Assembly: GCA_025210235.1 (NCBI GenBank)
Contig: JAOASG010000009.1
Location: forward strand, 1 to 37,584
Direction of reading: 5' to 3'
Length of the DNA stretch: 37,584 bases
Source of the DNA: Vallitalea sp.
GTDB taxonomy: Bacteria > Bacillota > Clostridia > Lachnospirales > Vallitaleaceae
The translations under genes and the position numbers were made by a program. The notes beneath the pieces were generated by a model that did no database searches, was not told the DNA's origin, and saw only the letters and a list, made by a program, of their open reading frames with translations. This document shows positions 17,074-26,150 of this stretch, piece after piece. The first letter of the stretch is position 1. Each line of letters starts with the position of its first letter.

Positions 17074-18150
17074 TTATATAAGTGAATTTCTAATATGAAT
17101 TTCTACCAATCGTTTTATCATTTGTACAGTTTCAGGTATATTTATTGAATGTGGACATTTTTTTATACATGTCATGTCTGTACATTTTTTACATTGTGCA
17201 GCACTTTCATTTATACTAAGGTCAAGTTTTCTAAGAGCCCAATAATCCTTACCCAGAAAATAATAATTGTACTGCCTAAAAATTGTATGTATTTCAGTAC
17301 CATATATACATCTACACCTTTGGCATCTGTCACATCGAATGGGTACAAAACTCTTTTCAAGCATTGACATTACTTGTGAAAAGGTCGGTCTAATATAATT
17401 TTTAGATTGGTTTAACATTGCCTGTTCTACTTGGTCATGACTTCCCATACCTACTAATGCACTTGATATAGGATATGAAAGTGCACCAAATAAAAGTGTC
17501 TGAATTTTAAATAAGGATGGTAAGATTCCTGCTGCATATACTTTATTAAGAATGAATCCCTTTTGTTTAAAAAATGGTTCTGACTCTATTCTGTCAAGCA
17601 TACCTCTTTCAAGAATATTTCCACTTCCCTGAAGTACATCCACTCTCTTGTCTTTTGCACCCCTTAGTAATATATCATAGTAATGAGAAGCAATTCCTGT
17701 AAATTTAATTTTGCCTTCTGCTTTAAGTTCATTCAATGCATCCACAGCACCATACCTTCCAAATGTAACTTCCTCGTTACCCTCATCCACCTGATGTACA
17801 AAATAAACATCCGCATAAGTACCAAGATTCTCACATGATTTATATACAGCATTATACATATCATCTCCATAAAAAAATCTTGCCTTATCTGCTATAATAA
17901 TCTTTTCCCTACCTATATGAGTAGCAAATTTGCCTAGCTTTATTTCAGCATCTCCATACTCAGGTACTATTGCTGTATCAAAAAGGTTACATCCCAGATT
18001 AAATGCACGCTCCATTATACCTATTGCAGTTTCTTCATCCGGGCTATAATAATCCGGTAGCACACCAACATCTCCACTGAGTATGGGAATTGTCCCAAAA
18101 GATATTTCCGATACCATTAGTCCAGTACTTCCCAAATTTCTGTACCTCAT
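17074..18150 (-). CDS. Aldo/keto reductase with C-terminal ferredoxin-like domain
   Basis: A 358-residue protein with an N-terminal AKR barrel. Tetrad-type residues are D58 and Y65 (FDTAIVPEYG), K89 (ADKARF) and H119 (VHQVD). The C-terminal ~85 residues carry cysteine clusters CDRCQRCRC and CKKCTDMTCIKKCP, expected to hold [4Fe-4S] centres. This is a known AKR subtype in anaerobes in which electrons may come from ferredoxin. Its ATG overlaps the stop of the LRR gene (ATGA-like coupling), so the two are cotranslated. Residues around PETVQMIKR are duplicated in the 57-bp repeat at 9301. The substrate is unknown. Confidence 0.85.
   Translation of the reverse strand: MRYRNLGSTGLMVSEISFGTIPILSGDVGVLPDYYSPDEETAIGIMERAFNLGCNLFDTAIVPEYGDAEIKLGKFATHIGREKIIIADKARFFYGDDMYNAVYKSCENLGTYADVYFVHQVDEGNEEVTFGRYGAVDALNELKAEGKIKFTGIASHYYDILLRGAKDKRVDVLQGSGNILERGMLDRIESEPFFKQKGFILNKVYAAGILPSLFKIQTLLFGALSYPISSALVGMGSHDQVEQAMLNQSKNYIRPTFSQVMSMLEKSFVPIRCDRCQRCRCIYGTEIHTIFRQYNYYFLGKDYWALRKLDLSINESAAQCKKCTDMTCIKKCPHSINIPETVQMIKRLVEIHIRNSLI
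17110..17166. repeat. 57-bp direct repeat, right copy (within the aldo/keto reductase gene)
   Basis: This is identical to 9301-9357. It is the parental copy because it lies in an intact reading frame. Sequence outside the 57 bases differs on both sides. Confidence 0.95.
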
Positions 18151-21100
18151 AGGCTATCAACGCTGAATGAATCAGCTTCCAGCGAAACACCTTCTAGAAG
18201 ATGTTTTTTATTAATTTTTGAGCACCATGCAAATGCTCTTGAATCTATTATTTCAAGCCCTTTTGGAAAATTTATTTCCCTTAGTTCATAGCAAAATGCA
18301 AATGCCTCTTTTCCTATTGTTTTTAAAGTAGAGGGCAGATAAACTTTCTCTAAGCTCTTGCATCTATAAAAGGTTTTTTCTGGAATTTCAGTTATTCCTT
18401 CTGGTATAACAATACTTTTTAATGATGTACAATGTTCAAAAGCCCTCATTCCTATGTATTCAAGTTTATCTGAAATCTCTATACTTTCTAATGAATAGCA
18501 GCCTGAAAATGCAAGTTTGCCTATTATCCTCACATTCAATGCACTTTTTACCGAAACAAGCCATTTGCATTGTTTAAAGGCAATTTTACCAATGGATACA
18601 ATATCTTTAGTTAATGTAATATGTGTGAGTAAATTGCTATTTTGAAATCCACCATCTCCAATAGCAGTTATTCCCTCTGGCAAAATCAGATTCACAATAT
18701 TTCCTGTACACTCAACAAGAACATCATTTTCATCTGTTTTAAAGCAATTTAAGCAATCCATAAAAATCTGCTTCACACTAGATGGAAGCATATCATCATT
18801 CCTATCTGAAGTTTTTGTTAATCTATACTCTTTTCCATCAGCAGTGATTACCTTTTTTAAATTAATACAGTTCCTAAATGCATATTCTTCTACAATCGTT
18901 CTAGAACAAGAAAAAGTGACTTTTGTAATTTCATAACAATTTGCAAAAGCCCATCCTGAAACTCGTTTAACATAATTAGGTATTATAACCTCACCCTGAC
19001 ACAAATATGCATGAATTAGTATATTATTTACAATTACCATAGGTGAAATAACACTTTGCTTTTCTAACCACATTGTATTATCGAAAGCTCTCTCTCCAAT
19101 ATATTCCACACTTTCAGGTATATATACTTCTTCAAGATTCATAGAGTCCTTAAAAACTTCACGCTCAATTGTTTTAATTCCTTTTGGAATACATATTGAG
19201 CATCCTTTATTTCTATATCTAGATAATGAAAGATTTTCATCTATATCAAAACAGCTAATTACACTATTATATATAGACTTTGCAATATCTGGAATTTGTT
19301 TTTCAAAAACAGATGTATATTGATCCATAATATATTTTTTTTCACCAATTTCTATTACTTTAAGAGCAGTACATCCAGAAAAAGCATAGCTTCCCTGCCT
19401 CATGGTCTCATCTGACAAAATCACTTTTTCTAGACTACCACAGTCCTCAAAAGCATGGGAATCAATATAAGTATCTGTGTTTAGTGAAATACTTTTAATA
19501 GAGTTGCAACCACTAAAAGCACTCTTACCTATAAATTTAATATTAGAAAAATCAAAATCCTTTAGTGACGTACATTCACTAAAACAGCTCTCACTTATAT
19601 ATTGAAGTTCTTTGAATTGACATACTTCAAGAACCTCACATCCACAAAACGCATCTTTTCCTAAAGATACTACTTCTTTAAGATTTACATTTTTAAGATT
19701 TACACAGTATGAGAATGCCCCTTCCCCTATATCTTCTAAATTTCCTAAAACATTGGTAAGAGATACACACTTTTCAAATACTTTTTTGCCAATATATTTT
19801 ATCAAAGGTGGAATATAAATTTCTTTTACATTCTTACATCCACTAAATGCTCCATCACCTATAGTTTCAAGACTTCTTGGAAATAGTATACTATTAATAT
19901 TATGATTTCCTGCAAAAGCATAGGGTGCAATACTTACTACATCTTCTGGAATAATAACATCTTTAGTGCAATGCTTACCATCAACAACGGTATTTGATAT
20001 TATAACAAGTGGTGAAAGATTTCTCATTTTGTCCAAAAATGCAGTATTTCTAAAAGCATTTGCTTGTATGCTTCTACAATTTATATTGACATAATCAAGC
20101 TTTTTACAACCACTAAAGGCATTTTCACCTATATGTACAGCCTCCGATAAAGGAACTTGTAATAAATTACTGCATCCATAAAATGCATTGTCTAATATAT
20201 ATACTATTTTACCTTGAGAGATAACCTTTTCTAAGGATGTGCAATATGCAAAAACCCCTTCTTCCACTACGGTTAATTCTCTAGGAAGTGTTATATTTTT
20301 AAGTGAAGTACATCCACAAAAACATCTTGAACCAATTCGTATAAGCGATTTTGGAAATGTTATAGATCTAATATTCGTATTACCATAAAATGCCGCACCT
20401 GCAATAGCAGTTATTCCATCAGAAATTACAATATCTCCTGAAAGTTCACTTCCATCTACAAATATATTACCTACACTCCCATTTTTGACAGTGTCTTTTA
20501 TATAAATACTGCCTTCAAACGCATTTTTACCAATATATTCAATTGTAGAAGAAATATTAACATATTTAAGTGAAGAACATCTAAATGCAAATTTATCTCC
20601 AATATATCTAACACCTTCTTCAAAAGTCAGTTTCCTTAGTTTGTTACATTGTGAGAAAATATCCGTTCCGCACTCTTTTAAATCACACTTTATATTTGCT
20701 AACTTTATACCTGATAATGTAAATACATTATTCCCAAGTATGCATAAAGATTTTGGCAATGTTATTTCCTTTAAAGAAAGGCACTTATAAAATACCATAT
20801 CACCTATTTTGGTAAGTTTTTCTGGCAGATTTACATTTTTTAGTGAATTACATCCATAAAAAGCTAGACTCTCTATTTCTTTTATATTTTTTCCAAATAT
20901 AACCTGATTCAAGTTTTTGCATCTATTAAATGCTGATTTTTCTATTTTAGTAAGTGAATCTGGCAAGTCTATACGTATAAGCTTTACACAATTTTCAAAC
21001 GATGACTCTCCCATATATTCTAGCCCTTCTGGAACATTGATTGTCTGTAAAAGAATACAGTCAGAAAATACTTCTTCATGAATTTCTCTTATAGAACCTG

Positions 21101-22187
21101 GTAAAATCACTTTTCCAACTGCTTCATTTCCAGAAAATGCTTTTTCACCAATGATTGTTATGCCTTCTGGTACAACTACTCGTTCTTCATTTCCTCTGTA
21201 CTTCATCAATGTAGTTCCACTAATAAAAAAGTTATTTATTATTTGTGAATGAATTGTTCTAACTATCTCGGGCATAGTTTCATCCGATGTATCTGGTAAT
21301 CCATTGAGTTCATAAGTACTTCCATCAGATAAGGTAACATATTTTAGTGTTGTACAGTTTTTAAATGTATCCTTGCTTATCTTTACATTTTCATTAGCAA
21401 ATTGTATTCTTTCTAAGTTAATACAATTTCTAAATGCCCTACTTCCAATATAAGTTAATGATTTAGGCATCTTTACAGACACAATGCCTTTTTTGTTAAA
21501 AAAACAACTCTTAGCAATACCTGTTATTCCATTAGGTATTTCCAAATCCTTAACATTAACAAGTAATTTTATCAATGTAGCATCATTAATCTCCATCATT
21601 CTATATATATCAACTGCAATTGCTTTAACTACAGGATGTACATTACAATATGAAGATATGACTTCAATCATACTATCGATATTACAAATAGTTCCATCTG
21701 ATAAGCTGATCTTAGATATTCTACTGCAACCAGTAAAGATATCAGATATACGGGATATATCTAAATCTTTTGAAATTTCTATTTCTTTCAAATTCACATT
21801 ATTTACGAATACCTGCCTACCTAGATGTGTTACTCCTGGTATAGAAACATATTCAAGACTATCACAGTATAAGAATGCGTAATTGCTAAGACTTTTAACT
21901 TCAGTAGGCAACTTTACACTATGTAAAGAATGACATCTATGAAAAGCATATTCTCCTATATGGGTAAGTTTTGAGGGAAAGTTAATTTGTTTCAATTTTT
22001 TACATCCTTTAAACGCAGTACCCATAATCTTAGTTATACTTTCAGGAAGAACAACCTGTTCAATAAGGGCACACCCCTTAAAGGCTCCTTCGCCTATTAC
22101 ATTAACGTTATCTGGAACCTTAACAAAGGAATTTTTAAGTGTATATGATTTTAGAATTCCATCTTCAATAATAAATCCATATTCCAT
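18147..22187 (-). CDS. Giant BspA-type (LRR_5) leucine-rich repeat protein
   Basis: A 1346-residue protein made almost entirely of ~23-residue LRR_5 units with the pattern IGxxAFxGCxxLxxVxLPxxLxxI. There is no signal peptide, anchor or sortase motif, so it should be cytoplasmic; most BspA-like proteins are surface-exposed. The repeats are grouped into blocks. At least four helical inserts of ~60 residues interrupt the solenoid, near residues 170-220, 295-340, 945-1000 and 1145-1195. Each follows an SDG/ADG turn and contains a PxxxxxI...I pattern. Blocks then restart with a VxVPEGIxxIGxxAF unit. It sits between a dihydrouridine synthase (18 bases) and an aldo/keto reductase (overlap). A scaffold or protein-interaction role is likely but unproven. 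Confidence 0.85.
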   Translation of the reverse strand: MEYGFIIEDGILKSYTLKNSFVKVPDNVNVIGEGAFKGCALIEQVVLPESITKIMGTAFKGCKKLKQINFPSKLTHIGEYAFHRCHSLHSVKLPTEVKSLSNYAFLYCDSLEYVSIPGVTHLGRQVFVNNVNLKEIEISKDLDISRISDIFTGCSRISKISLSDGTICNIDSMIEVISSYCNVHPVVKAIAVDIYRMMEINDATLIKLLVNVKDLEIPNGITGIAKSCFFNKKGIVSVKMPKSLTYIGSRAFRNCINLERIQFANENVKISKDTFKNCTTLKYVTLSDGSTYELNGLPDTSDETMPEIVRTIHSQIINNFFISGTTLMKYRGNEERVVVPEGITIIGEKAFSGNEAVGKVILPGSIREIHEEVFSDCILLQTINVPEGLEYMGESSFENCVKLIRIDLPDSLTKIEKSAFNRCKNLNQVIFGKNIKEIESLAFYGCNSLKNVNLPEKLTKIGDMVFYKCLSLKEITLPKSLCILGNNVFTLSGIKLANIKCDLKECGTDIFSQCNKLRKLTFEEGVRYIGDKFAFRCSSLKYVNISSTIEYIGKNAFEGSIYIKDTVKNGSVGNIFVDGSELSGDIVISDGITAIAGAAFYGNTNIRSITFPKSLIRIGSRCFCGCTSLKNITLPRELTVVEEGVFAYCTSLEKVISQGKIVYILDNAFYGCSNLLQVPLSEAVHIGENAFSGCKKLDYVNINCRSIQANAFRNTAFLDKMRNLSPLVIISNTVVDGKHCTKDVIIPEDVVSIAPYAFAGNHNINSILFPRSLETIGDGAFSGCKNVKEIYIPPLIKYIGKKVFEKCVSLTNVLGNLEDIGEGAFSYCVNLKNVNLKEVVSLGKDAFCGCEVLEVCQFKELQYISESCFSECTSLKDFDFSNIKFIGKSAFSGCNSIKSISLNTDTYIDSHAFEDCGSLEKVILSDETMRQGSYAFSGCTALKVIEIGEKKYIMDQYTSVFEKQIPDIAKSIYNSVISCFDIDENLSLSRYRNKGCSICIPKGIKTIEREVFKDSMNLEEVYIPESVEYIGERAFDNTMWLEKQSVISPMVIVNNILIHAYLCQGEVIIPNYVKRVSGWAFANCYEITKVTFSCSRTIVEEYAFRNCINLKKVITADGKEYRLTKTSDRNDDMLPSSVKQIFMDCLNCFKTDENDVLVECTGNIVNLILPEGITAIGDGGFQNSNLLTHITLTKDIVSIGKIAFKQCKWLVSVKSALNVRIIGKLAFSGCYSLESIEISDKLEYIGMRAFEHCTSLKSIVIPEGITEIPEKTFYRCKSLEKVYLPSTLKTIGKEAFAFCYELREINFPKGLEIIDSRAFAWCSKINKKHLLEGVSLEADSFSVDSL

Positions 22188-22205
22188 TAATCTATCTCTC
22201 TCTCT

Positions 22206-23147
22206 TTAATAAAAAATTTTTCTTATCATATATCTAAGTTCTGCTATATTACCCGATTTGTATAATTCTTGTTTATATTTTTTAGTTCCTTTTTCTGTTC
22301 TCATGCAAAAAGAAGCAAGCCTTTTGATGTAAGAAAGGGTGAATGTCTCGTCATAATATTCGGATGTCAAATCAATTTGCTCAGATATTATAGTATATTT
22401 ATTCTTTTTTATTTTTTTGTGTATAAGTTCGCTAAATATAAATGGATTTTCAAGGGCGTATCTCGCAATCATCACACCATCTGCTCCTGTAAGATTCATC
22501 ATTTTTTCAGCATCTGATACCGAAAATATACCTCCATTAGCAATTACAGGTATTCTAACCACTGATTTTGCTTGTTCTATCTGATCGAAATAAGGAGTGC
22601 CACTATACATCATATTCCTGCTTCTGCCATGTATAGTAATCATGTCTGCTCCAGAATCTTCACACATTTTTGCAACTTCTGCTGCAATCATTTTATCTTC
22701 TCTAATTCCTACACGAATCTTAACAGTAATTATCTTTCCGCTCTTTTTACAGCCTTTGATAATAGAAGATGCTTTTTTTAAATCTCCTAGAAGTGCACTT
22801 CCTTGGCCACTTTTAAACACATTTGGTACTGGACAGCCCATATTGATATCTATTATGTCAAATTCCTTAAAATAATCACTTCTTGCCATTTGTTCCATGA
22901 TCCTTGGATCAGAACCTACTAATTGAGCAGCCTTTATCTTTTCTTCTGGTGTTGTAAAAAGTAGTTTCTTCGTTCCTTTATCCTTATATCTAAGTGAATT
23001 GCAATTTACCATTTCTGTATAACAAAGACCTGCCCCTAACTCGCTGCACAGCATTCTAAAAGGATAACATGTATATCCTGCAAGCGGTGCCATAAGAACA
23101 TTACATGGTATAATTATATTGCCTAGTTTTAATTCTTTTATCTCCAA
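22206..23147 (-). CDS. tRNA-dihydrouridine synthase family protein
   Basis: A 313-residue FMN TIM-barrel enzyme. Key segments are APLAGYTCYPFR (residues 20-31), the catalytic cysteine in DINMGCPVPNVFKSGQGSAL (Cys about 105), KIRVG (about 143), TIHGR (about 173) and the FMN-phosphate region ANGGI...ADGVMIAR. It should reduce uridine to dihydrouridine in tRNA. The start is a TTG at 23147 with GGGAG about ten bases upstream; no in-frame ATG fits better. It is the first gene of the Dus-LRR-AKR set and follows the PHP gene by 54 bases with no clear terminator, so it may belong to the longer upstream transcript. It could be a paralogue dedicated to this locus rather than the housekeeping Dus. Confidence 0.85.
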   Translation of the reverse strand: MEIKELKLGNIIIPCNVLMAPLAGYTCYPFRMLCSELGAGLCYTEMVNCNSLRYKDKGTKKLLFTTPEEKIKAAQLVGSDPRIMEQMARSDYFKEFDIIDINMGCPVPNVFKSGQGSALLGDLKKASSIIKGCKKSGKIITVKIRVGIREDKMIAAEVAKMCEDSGADMITIHGRSRNMMYSGTPYFDQIEQAKSVVRIPVIANGGIFSVSDAEKMMNLTGADGVMIARYALENPFIFSELIHKKIKKNKYTIISEQIDLTSEYYDETFTLSYIKRLASFCMRTEKGTKKYKQELYKSGNIAELRYMIRKIFY

Positions 23148-23201
23148 ATAGTACTATCTCCCTTGCAAATATATTTATATGTCCAAATATTATGATAATT
23201 T

Positions 23202-23948
23202 CTATATTATCTTATTTATAATCCGATCTTCATTAATTAAAGACTCTTTTAACTTTCTTATAGCAATTTTGAAATTCCCCACATCTATTGGTCTATGCGC
23301 ATCACTTCCTATTGTAAATTTTAATTTTTTAATTTCAGCTAATTCTTTAATCTGTTTTCCCGTTGGAAATCTATGGAAATTATTTATCTCTATAAATGTA
23401 TTTCTATTTTTGGCTACTTCTCCAACTTTGATAATATCTACTGGAAATCTATCTCCAATATGAGTAATTATATCTATATTATACTTCTTAATAGCTTCTA
23501 TCATTGAATGTGTATTTGCTTCTTTTATTTCTAAATATAGTTTTTTATCTATTTTAGACTGTAATGTTGTATTTCTTCTCATATCACTTCTTATTTCTTT
23601 TAAATAATCTTCATAAACTATATCAAAGTGAAATCCCACTAACAAAATATCAATATCCTTTAAAACTGAATAATCAATATCTATATTACCACTAGAATCT
23701 ATAATATTAGCTTCTATTCCAAGTAAAATATTTATTCTACCTTCATATTTTTCTTTCAAATATTTTATTTCTTCTTTAATTTGTAAAAAATCTCCTATAT
23801 TAATTCCATATCTCTCATATGATGGGCCATGATCGGTTATTGCTATTGTCTTTAATCCTTTTCTTAGTGCAGCTTGAACATTATCCTCTATAGATCCAAT
23901 CCCGTGACTAAACTTTGTATGCGTATGAAAATCCTCTATTATATTCAT
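23202..23948 (-). CDS. PHP-domain phosphoesterase (YcdX/HisK-like)
   Basis: A 248-residue PHP-fold hydrolase. Metal ligands are visible in DFHTHTKFSHG (H8, H10), AITDHGP (D38, H39), a central E/H region (GIEANI, GFHFD), THIGDRFP and the C-terminal IGSDAHRP. The family includes histidinol phosphatases and other trinuclear phosphoesterases; the substrate here is unknown. It starts 21 bases after the STM4011-type radical SAM gene and is probably the last gene of that operon. Its linkage to the STM401x genes may be specific to this lineage. Confidence 0.85.
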   Translation of the reverse strand: MNIIEDFHTHTKFSHGIGSIEDNVQAALRKGLKTIAITDHGPSYERYGINIGDFLQIKEEIKYLKEKYEGRINILLGIEANIIDSSGNIDIDYSVLKDIDILLVGFHFDIVYEDYLKEIRSDMRRNTTLQSKIDKKLYLEIKEANTHSMIEAIKKYNIDIITHIGDRFPVDIIKVGEVAKNRNTFIEINNFHRFPTGKQIKELAEIKKLKFTIGSDAHRPIDVGNFKIAIRKLKESLINEDRIINKII

Positions 23949-23969
23949 ATTAACTCCTATAAAATTTGC

Positions 23970-24821
23970 TTAAGGTATTCTTCCTAATATGCTGGTCTTA
24001 TATATATTATCTAAATTTAAATTTTTAATGTTAGTATATCCTATATAGCATGTACATAGATTACTTTGGCATACCTCTTCTTTTTTTATGTCTTCTAATT
24101 TATCCTTATATAAGTTTCCTAACTTAACTTTATTCTTATAGCATCTATGTATAGTTCCATTACCTTGAACCCAAAATACATTTTCTCCTGCTTTGCATAA
24201 TAAATTTTTACATTTATAATTTTTAACATTAAATTCAAATAATGAATCAATTTTTTTTATAAATTCTACATCTTCTTTAGAATAGTAATTTATTTTATCT
24301 TTATATGCATTTATCCACATATACGGCTTATATTCTGATATTTCATCAATTTTTTCTTTTAACTCTGCTAGTATACTTAAATTTTCTTTTATTCCTACCG
24401 CGCCAACAGTAAACCTAATACCTAATTTACTAAGTTTATTAACCTTACAATAAAATTTATCTAAGCTTACTTCACTCGGATGATATGTTGTCCATAAAAT
24501 CAACTTTTCTTTGTCAACCTTATTTATCCAATTCAAATCTGAACTTAAATTTGTTTGAATAACTACTTCTCCTATATTGTTTAAATGGCTTAATTTCTCT
24601 ATACCATATTTATAGTAATCAAAATTTAAAAGTTCTCCTCTAGGCGCAATAAATATATTGAATTCATCATTACTCTTTTCAATATATTCAATAAACTTTT
24701 GAAAATATCTCTTATCTCTATGTATCTTTATTTCATCCAAAGAATATTTTGAAAAAGGACAATATCCACATTTATAATTGCAATACTTCATATAGTTTCT
24801 GTAAAAAATAGTGTATTTCAT
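23970..24821 (-). CDS. STM4011-family radical SAM protein
   Basis: A 283-residue radical SAM enzyme. The [4Fe-4S]/AdoMet motif CNYKCGYC (C14, C18, C21) lies close to the N-terminus. A C-terminal cysteine cluster (CKNLLCKAGENVFWV, then HRC, CQSNLCTC) resembles SPASM/twitch auxiliary cluster domains, with an NGTIHRCY segment typical of such domains. Family assignment to STM4011 rests on its place directly after the STM4012-type gene (4-base gap) and on sequence character. SPASM-like enzymes commonly modify peptides or proteins, which suggests a macromolecular substrate. The reaction is unknown. Confidence 0.8.
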   Translation of the reverse strand: MKYTIFYRNYMKYCNYKCGYCPFSKYSLDEIKIHRDKRYFQKFIEYIEKSNDEFNIFIAPRGELLNFDYYKYGIEKLSHLNNIGEVVIQTNLSSDLNWINKVDKEKLILWTTYHPSEVSLDKFYCKVNKLSKLGIRFTVGAVGIKENLSILAELKEKIDEISEYKPYMWINAYKDKINYYSKEDVEFIKKIDSLFEFNVKNYKCKNLLCKAGENVFWVQGNGTIHRCYKNKVKLGNLYKDKLEDIKKEEVCQSNLCTCYIGYTNIKNLNLDNIYKTSILGRIP

Positions 24822-24825
24822 TTGA

Positions 24826-26139
24826 TTACTCTATAAATTCCTTTACCCTATCTTTAACTTCATCCGAAATAAACAAAGTTCCTATAATATCCGAATATTT
24901 AAGTCCTTTTTCACTTGGCAATATCCTACCTTTTTCTTCTATTAAAAATCCTTCTTTTATTAGAACACTTAGATCCTTAAATTCTTCAACAGGATTTTCT
25001 TTAAATCTCTTAAAATACATATTAATATCTAATCCAGTAACTTTTAATATTGATTTTAAAATGTATTTTCTTTTTTCTTCTTCTTTAGACAATATATATC
25101 CATATTTTATATAATCAAAATTATCTTCTTTCAAATAATTATCTATTATTTTATTGATAGTCTTTTGCTCAACAGCATATTTTCTTGAATAATGTATATT
25201 TGATATGTATGACCTTGCACCACATCCGATTCCAATCATTTCATTTTCTTGACAAGAATATGATGGATATAGCTCATCCTTCATATCTTCTCTAATAAAG
25301 TTTCTCATTGATGTTTGCACATATCCTCTACTAATTAATATTTTTCTACCTATATCATACATTTCAATCATTTTATCAAAATCCCTATTATATTCATTAT
25401 ATAGCTTTGTTTTTTCTCTAACATATAAAGGATATATAAAAATTTCCTCTGGATTAAATTTAATAACTTTTAACAATGATTCTTTCCATGTATTTATAGT
25501 TTGAGAAGGAATTCCATAAATTAAATCTAAATTTTTTATTTCTACATCTTTATTAAAAATTATATCTATTGACTGCTCTATACTTTTAATTGATTCAAAT
25601 CTATATATTTTTTTAAGTTCATTTTCTTTAAAGCTCTGTATCCCCATACTTATTCTATTAATATGAAATCTTTTAAGAACATCCATATGTTTTTTTGTAA
25701 ATGTCCTTGGTGAAGTTTCTATTGAAAAAAACGTTTTTTCAAAGTCAATATTTAAGTTTTTTTCTATAAAACTTAATAAATATTCCATTGAATTAGCTTT
25801 TAAAATTGTTGGAGTTCCACCCCCAAATATAACACTTGAAAATATAAATTCATCTTCTTTTATATTTAAAAATCTCTTTACTCCTTTAAGCTCTTCAACT
25901 AGCTTTTCAACATAACTCTCTAATTTTTCATTTGAAAAACATGTTGTTGAAAGTAAATTACAATATCCGCACTTATTAATACAAAATGGAATATGAATAT
26001 ACAAGGTTAAATTATTTGTTTTTCTTTTATTCCAAAGCTCTTTTAAATTTATTTTTTCTTCTAATTCTCTATAAGATTTTTTATGAGGATAAGAATATAT
26101 ATAATCTGTATATGGATTATCATTAAAGTATTTCTTCAT
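24826..26139 (-). CDS. STM4012-family radical SAM protein (HemN-like)
   Basis: A 437-residue protein of the coproporphyrinogen dehydrogenase-like (HemN) superfamily. YIHIPFCINKCGYCNL carries the CX3CX2C cluster (C53, C57, C60), followed by FGGGTPTIL (AdoMet-binding), SIETSPRTF and RISMGIQSF. A C-terminal HemN-like winged region ends in the LIKEGFLIEEKGRILPSEKG block (~400-420). It is unlikely to be the housekeeping heme enzyme because it is fixed in the STM401x set. HemN-like enzymes also act as methyl-transfer or C-C bond enzymes. It lies between the STM4013 hydrolase and the STM4011 radical SAM gene with gaps of 11 and 4 bases. Confidence 0.85.
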   Translation of the reverse strand: MKKYFNDNPYTDYIYSYPHKKSYRELEEKINLKELWNKRKTNNLTLYIHIPFCINKCGYCNLLSTTCFSNEKLESYVEKLVEELKGVKRFLNIKEDEFIFSSVIFGGGTPTILKANSMEYLLSFIEKNLNIDFEKTFFSIETSPRTFTKKHMDVLKRFHINRISMGIQSFKENELKKIYRFESIKSIEQSIDIIFNKDVEIKNLDLIYGIPSQTINTWKESLLKVIKFNPEEIFIYPLYVREKTKLYNEYNRDFDKMIEMYDIGRKILISRGYVQTSMRNFIREDMKDELYPSYSCQENEMIGIGCGARSYISNIHYSRKYAVEQKTINKIIDNYLKEDNFDYIKYGYILSKEEEKRKYILKSILKVTGLDINMYFKRFKENPVEEFKDLSVLIKEGFLIEEKGRILPSEKGLKYSDIIGTLFISDEVKDRVKEFIE

Positions 26140-26150
26140 TTAAGTGCTCC

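Noticed and set aside
21484..21882. Plus-strand 132-residue open frame inside the LRR gene
   Set aside because: It is a shadow of the minus-strand repeat coding sequence, with no ribosome binding site or recognisable domain.
18147..22187. Regularly spaced repeats that could suggest a CRISPR-like array
   Set aside because: The periodicity is coding (23-residue LRR units in one long open frame) and the DNA repeats are not identical. No CRISPR array was seen anywhere in the window.
24826..26139. Housekeeping coproporphyrinogen III dehydrogenase (hemN)
   Set aside because: It lies in a fixed STM401x context and no heme genes are nearby; the STM4012 family is the better fit.
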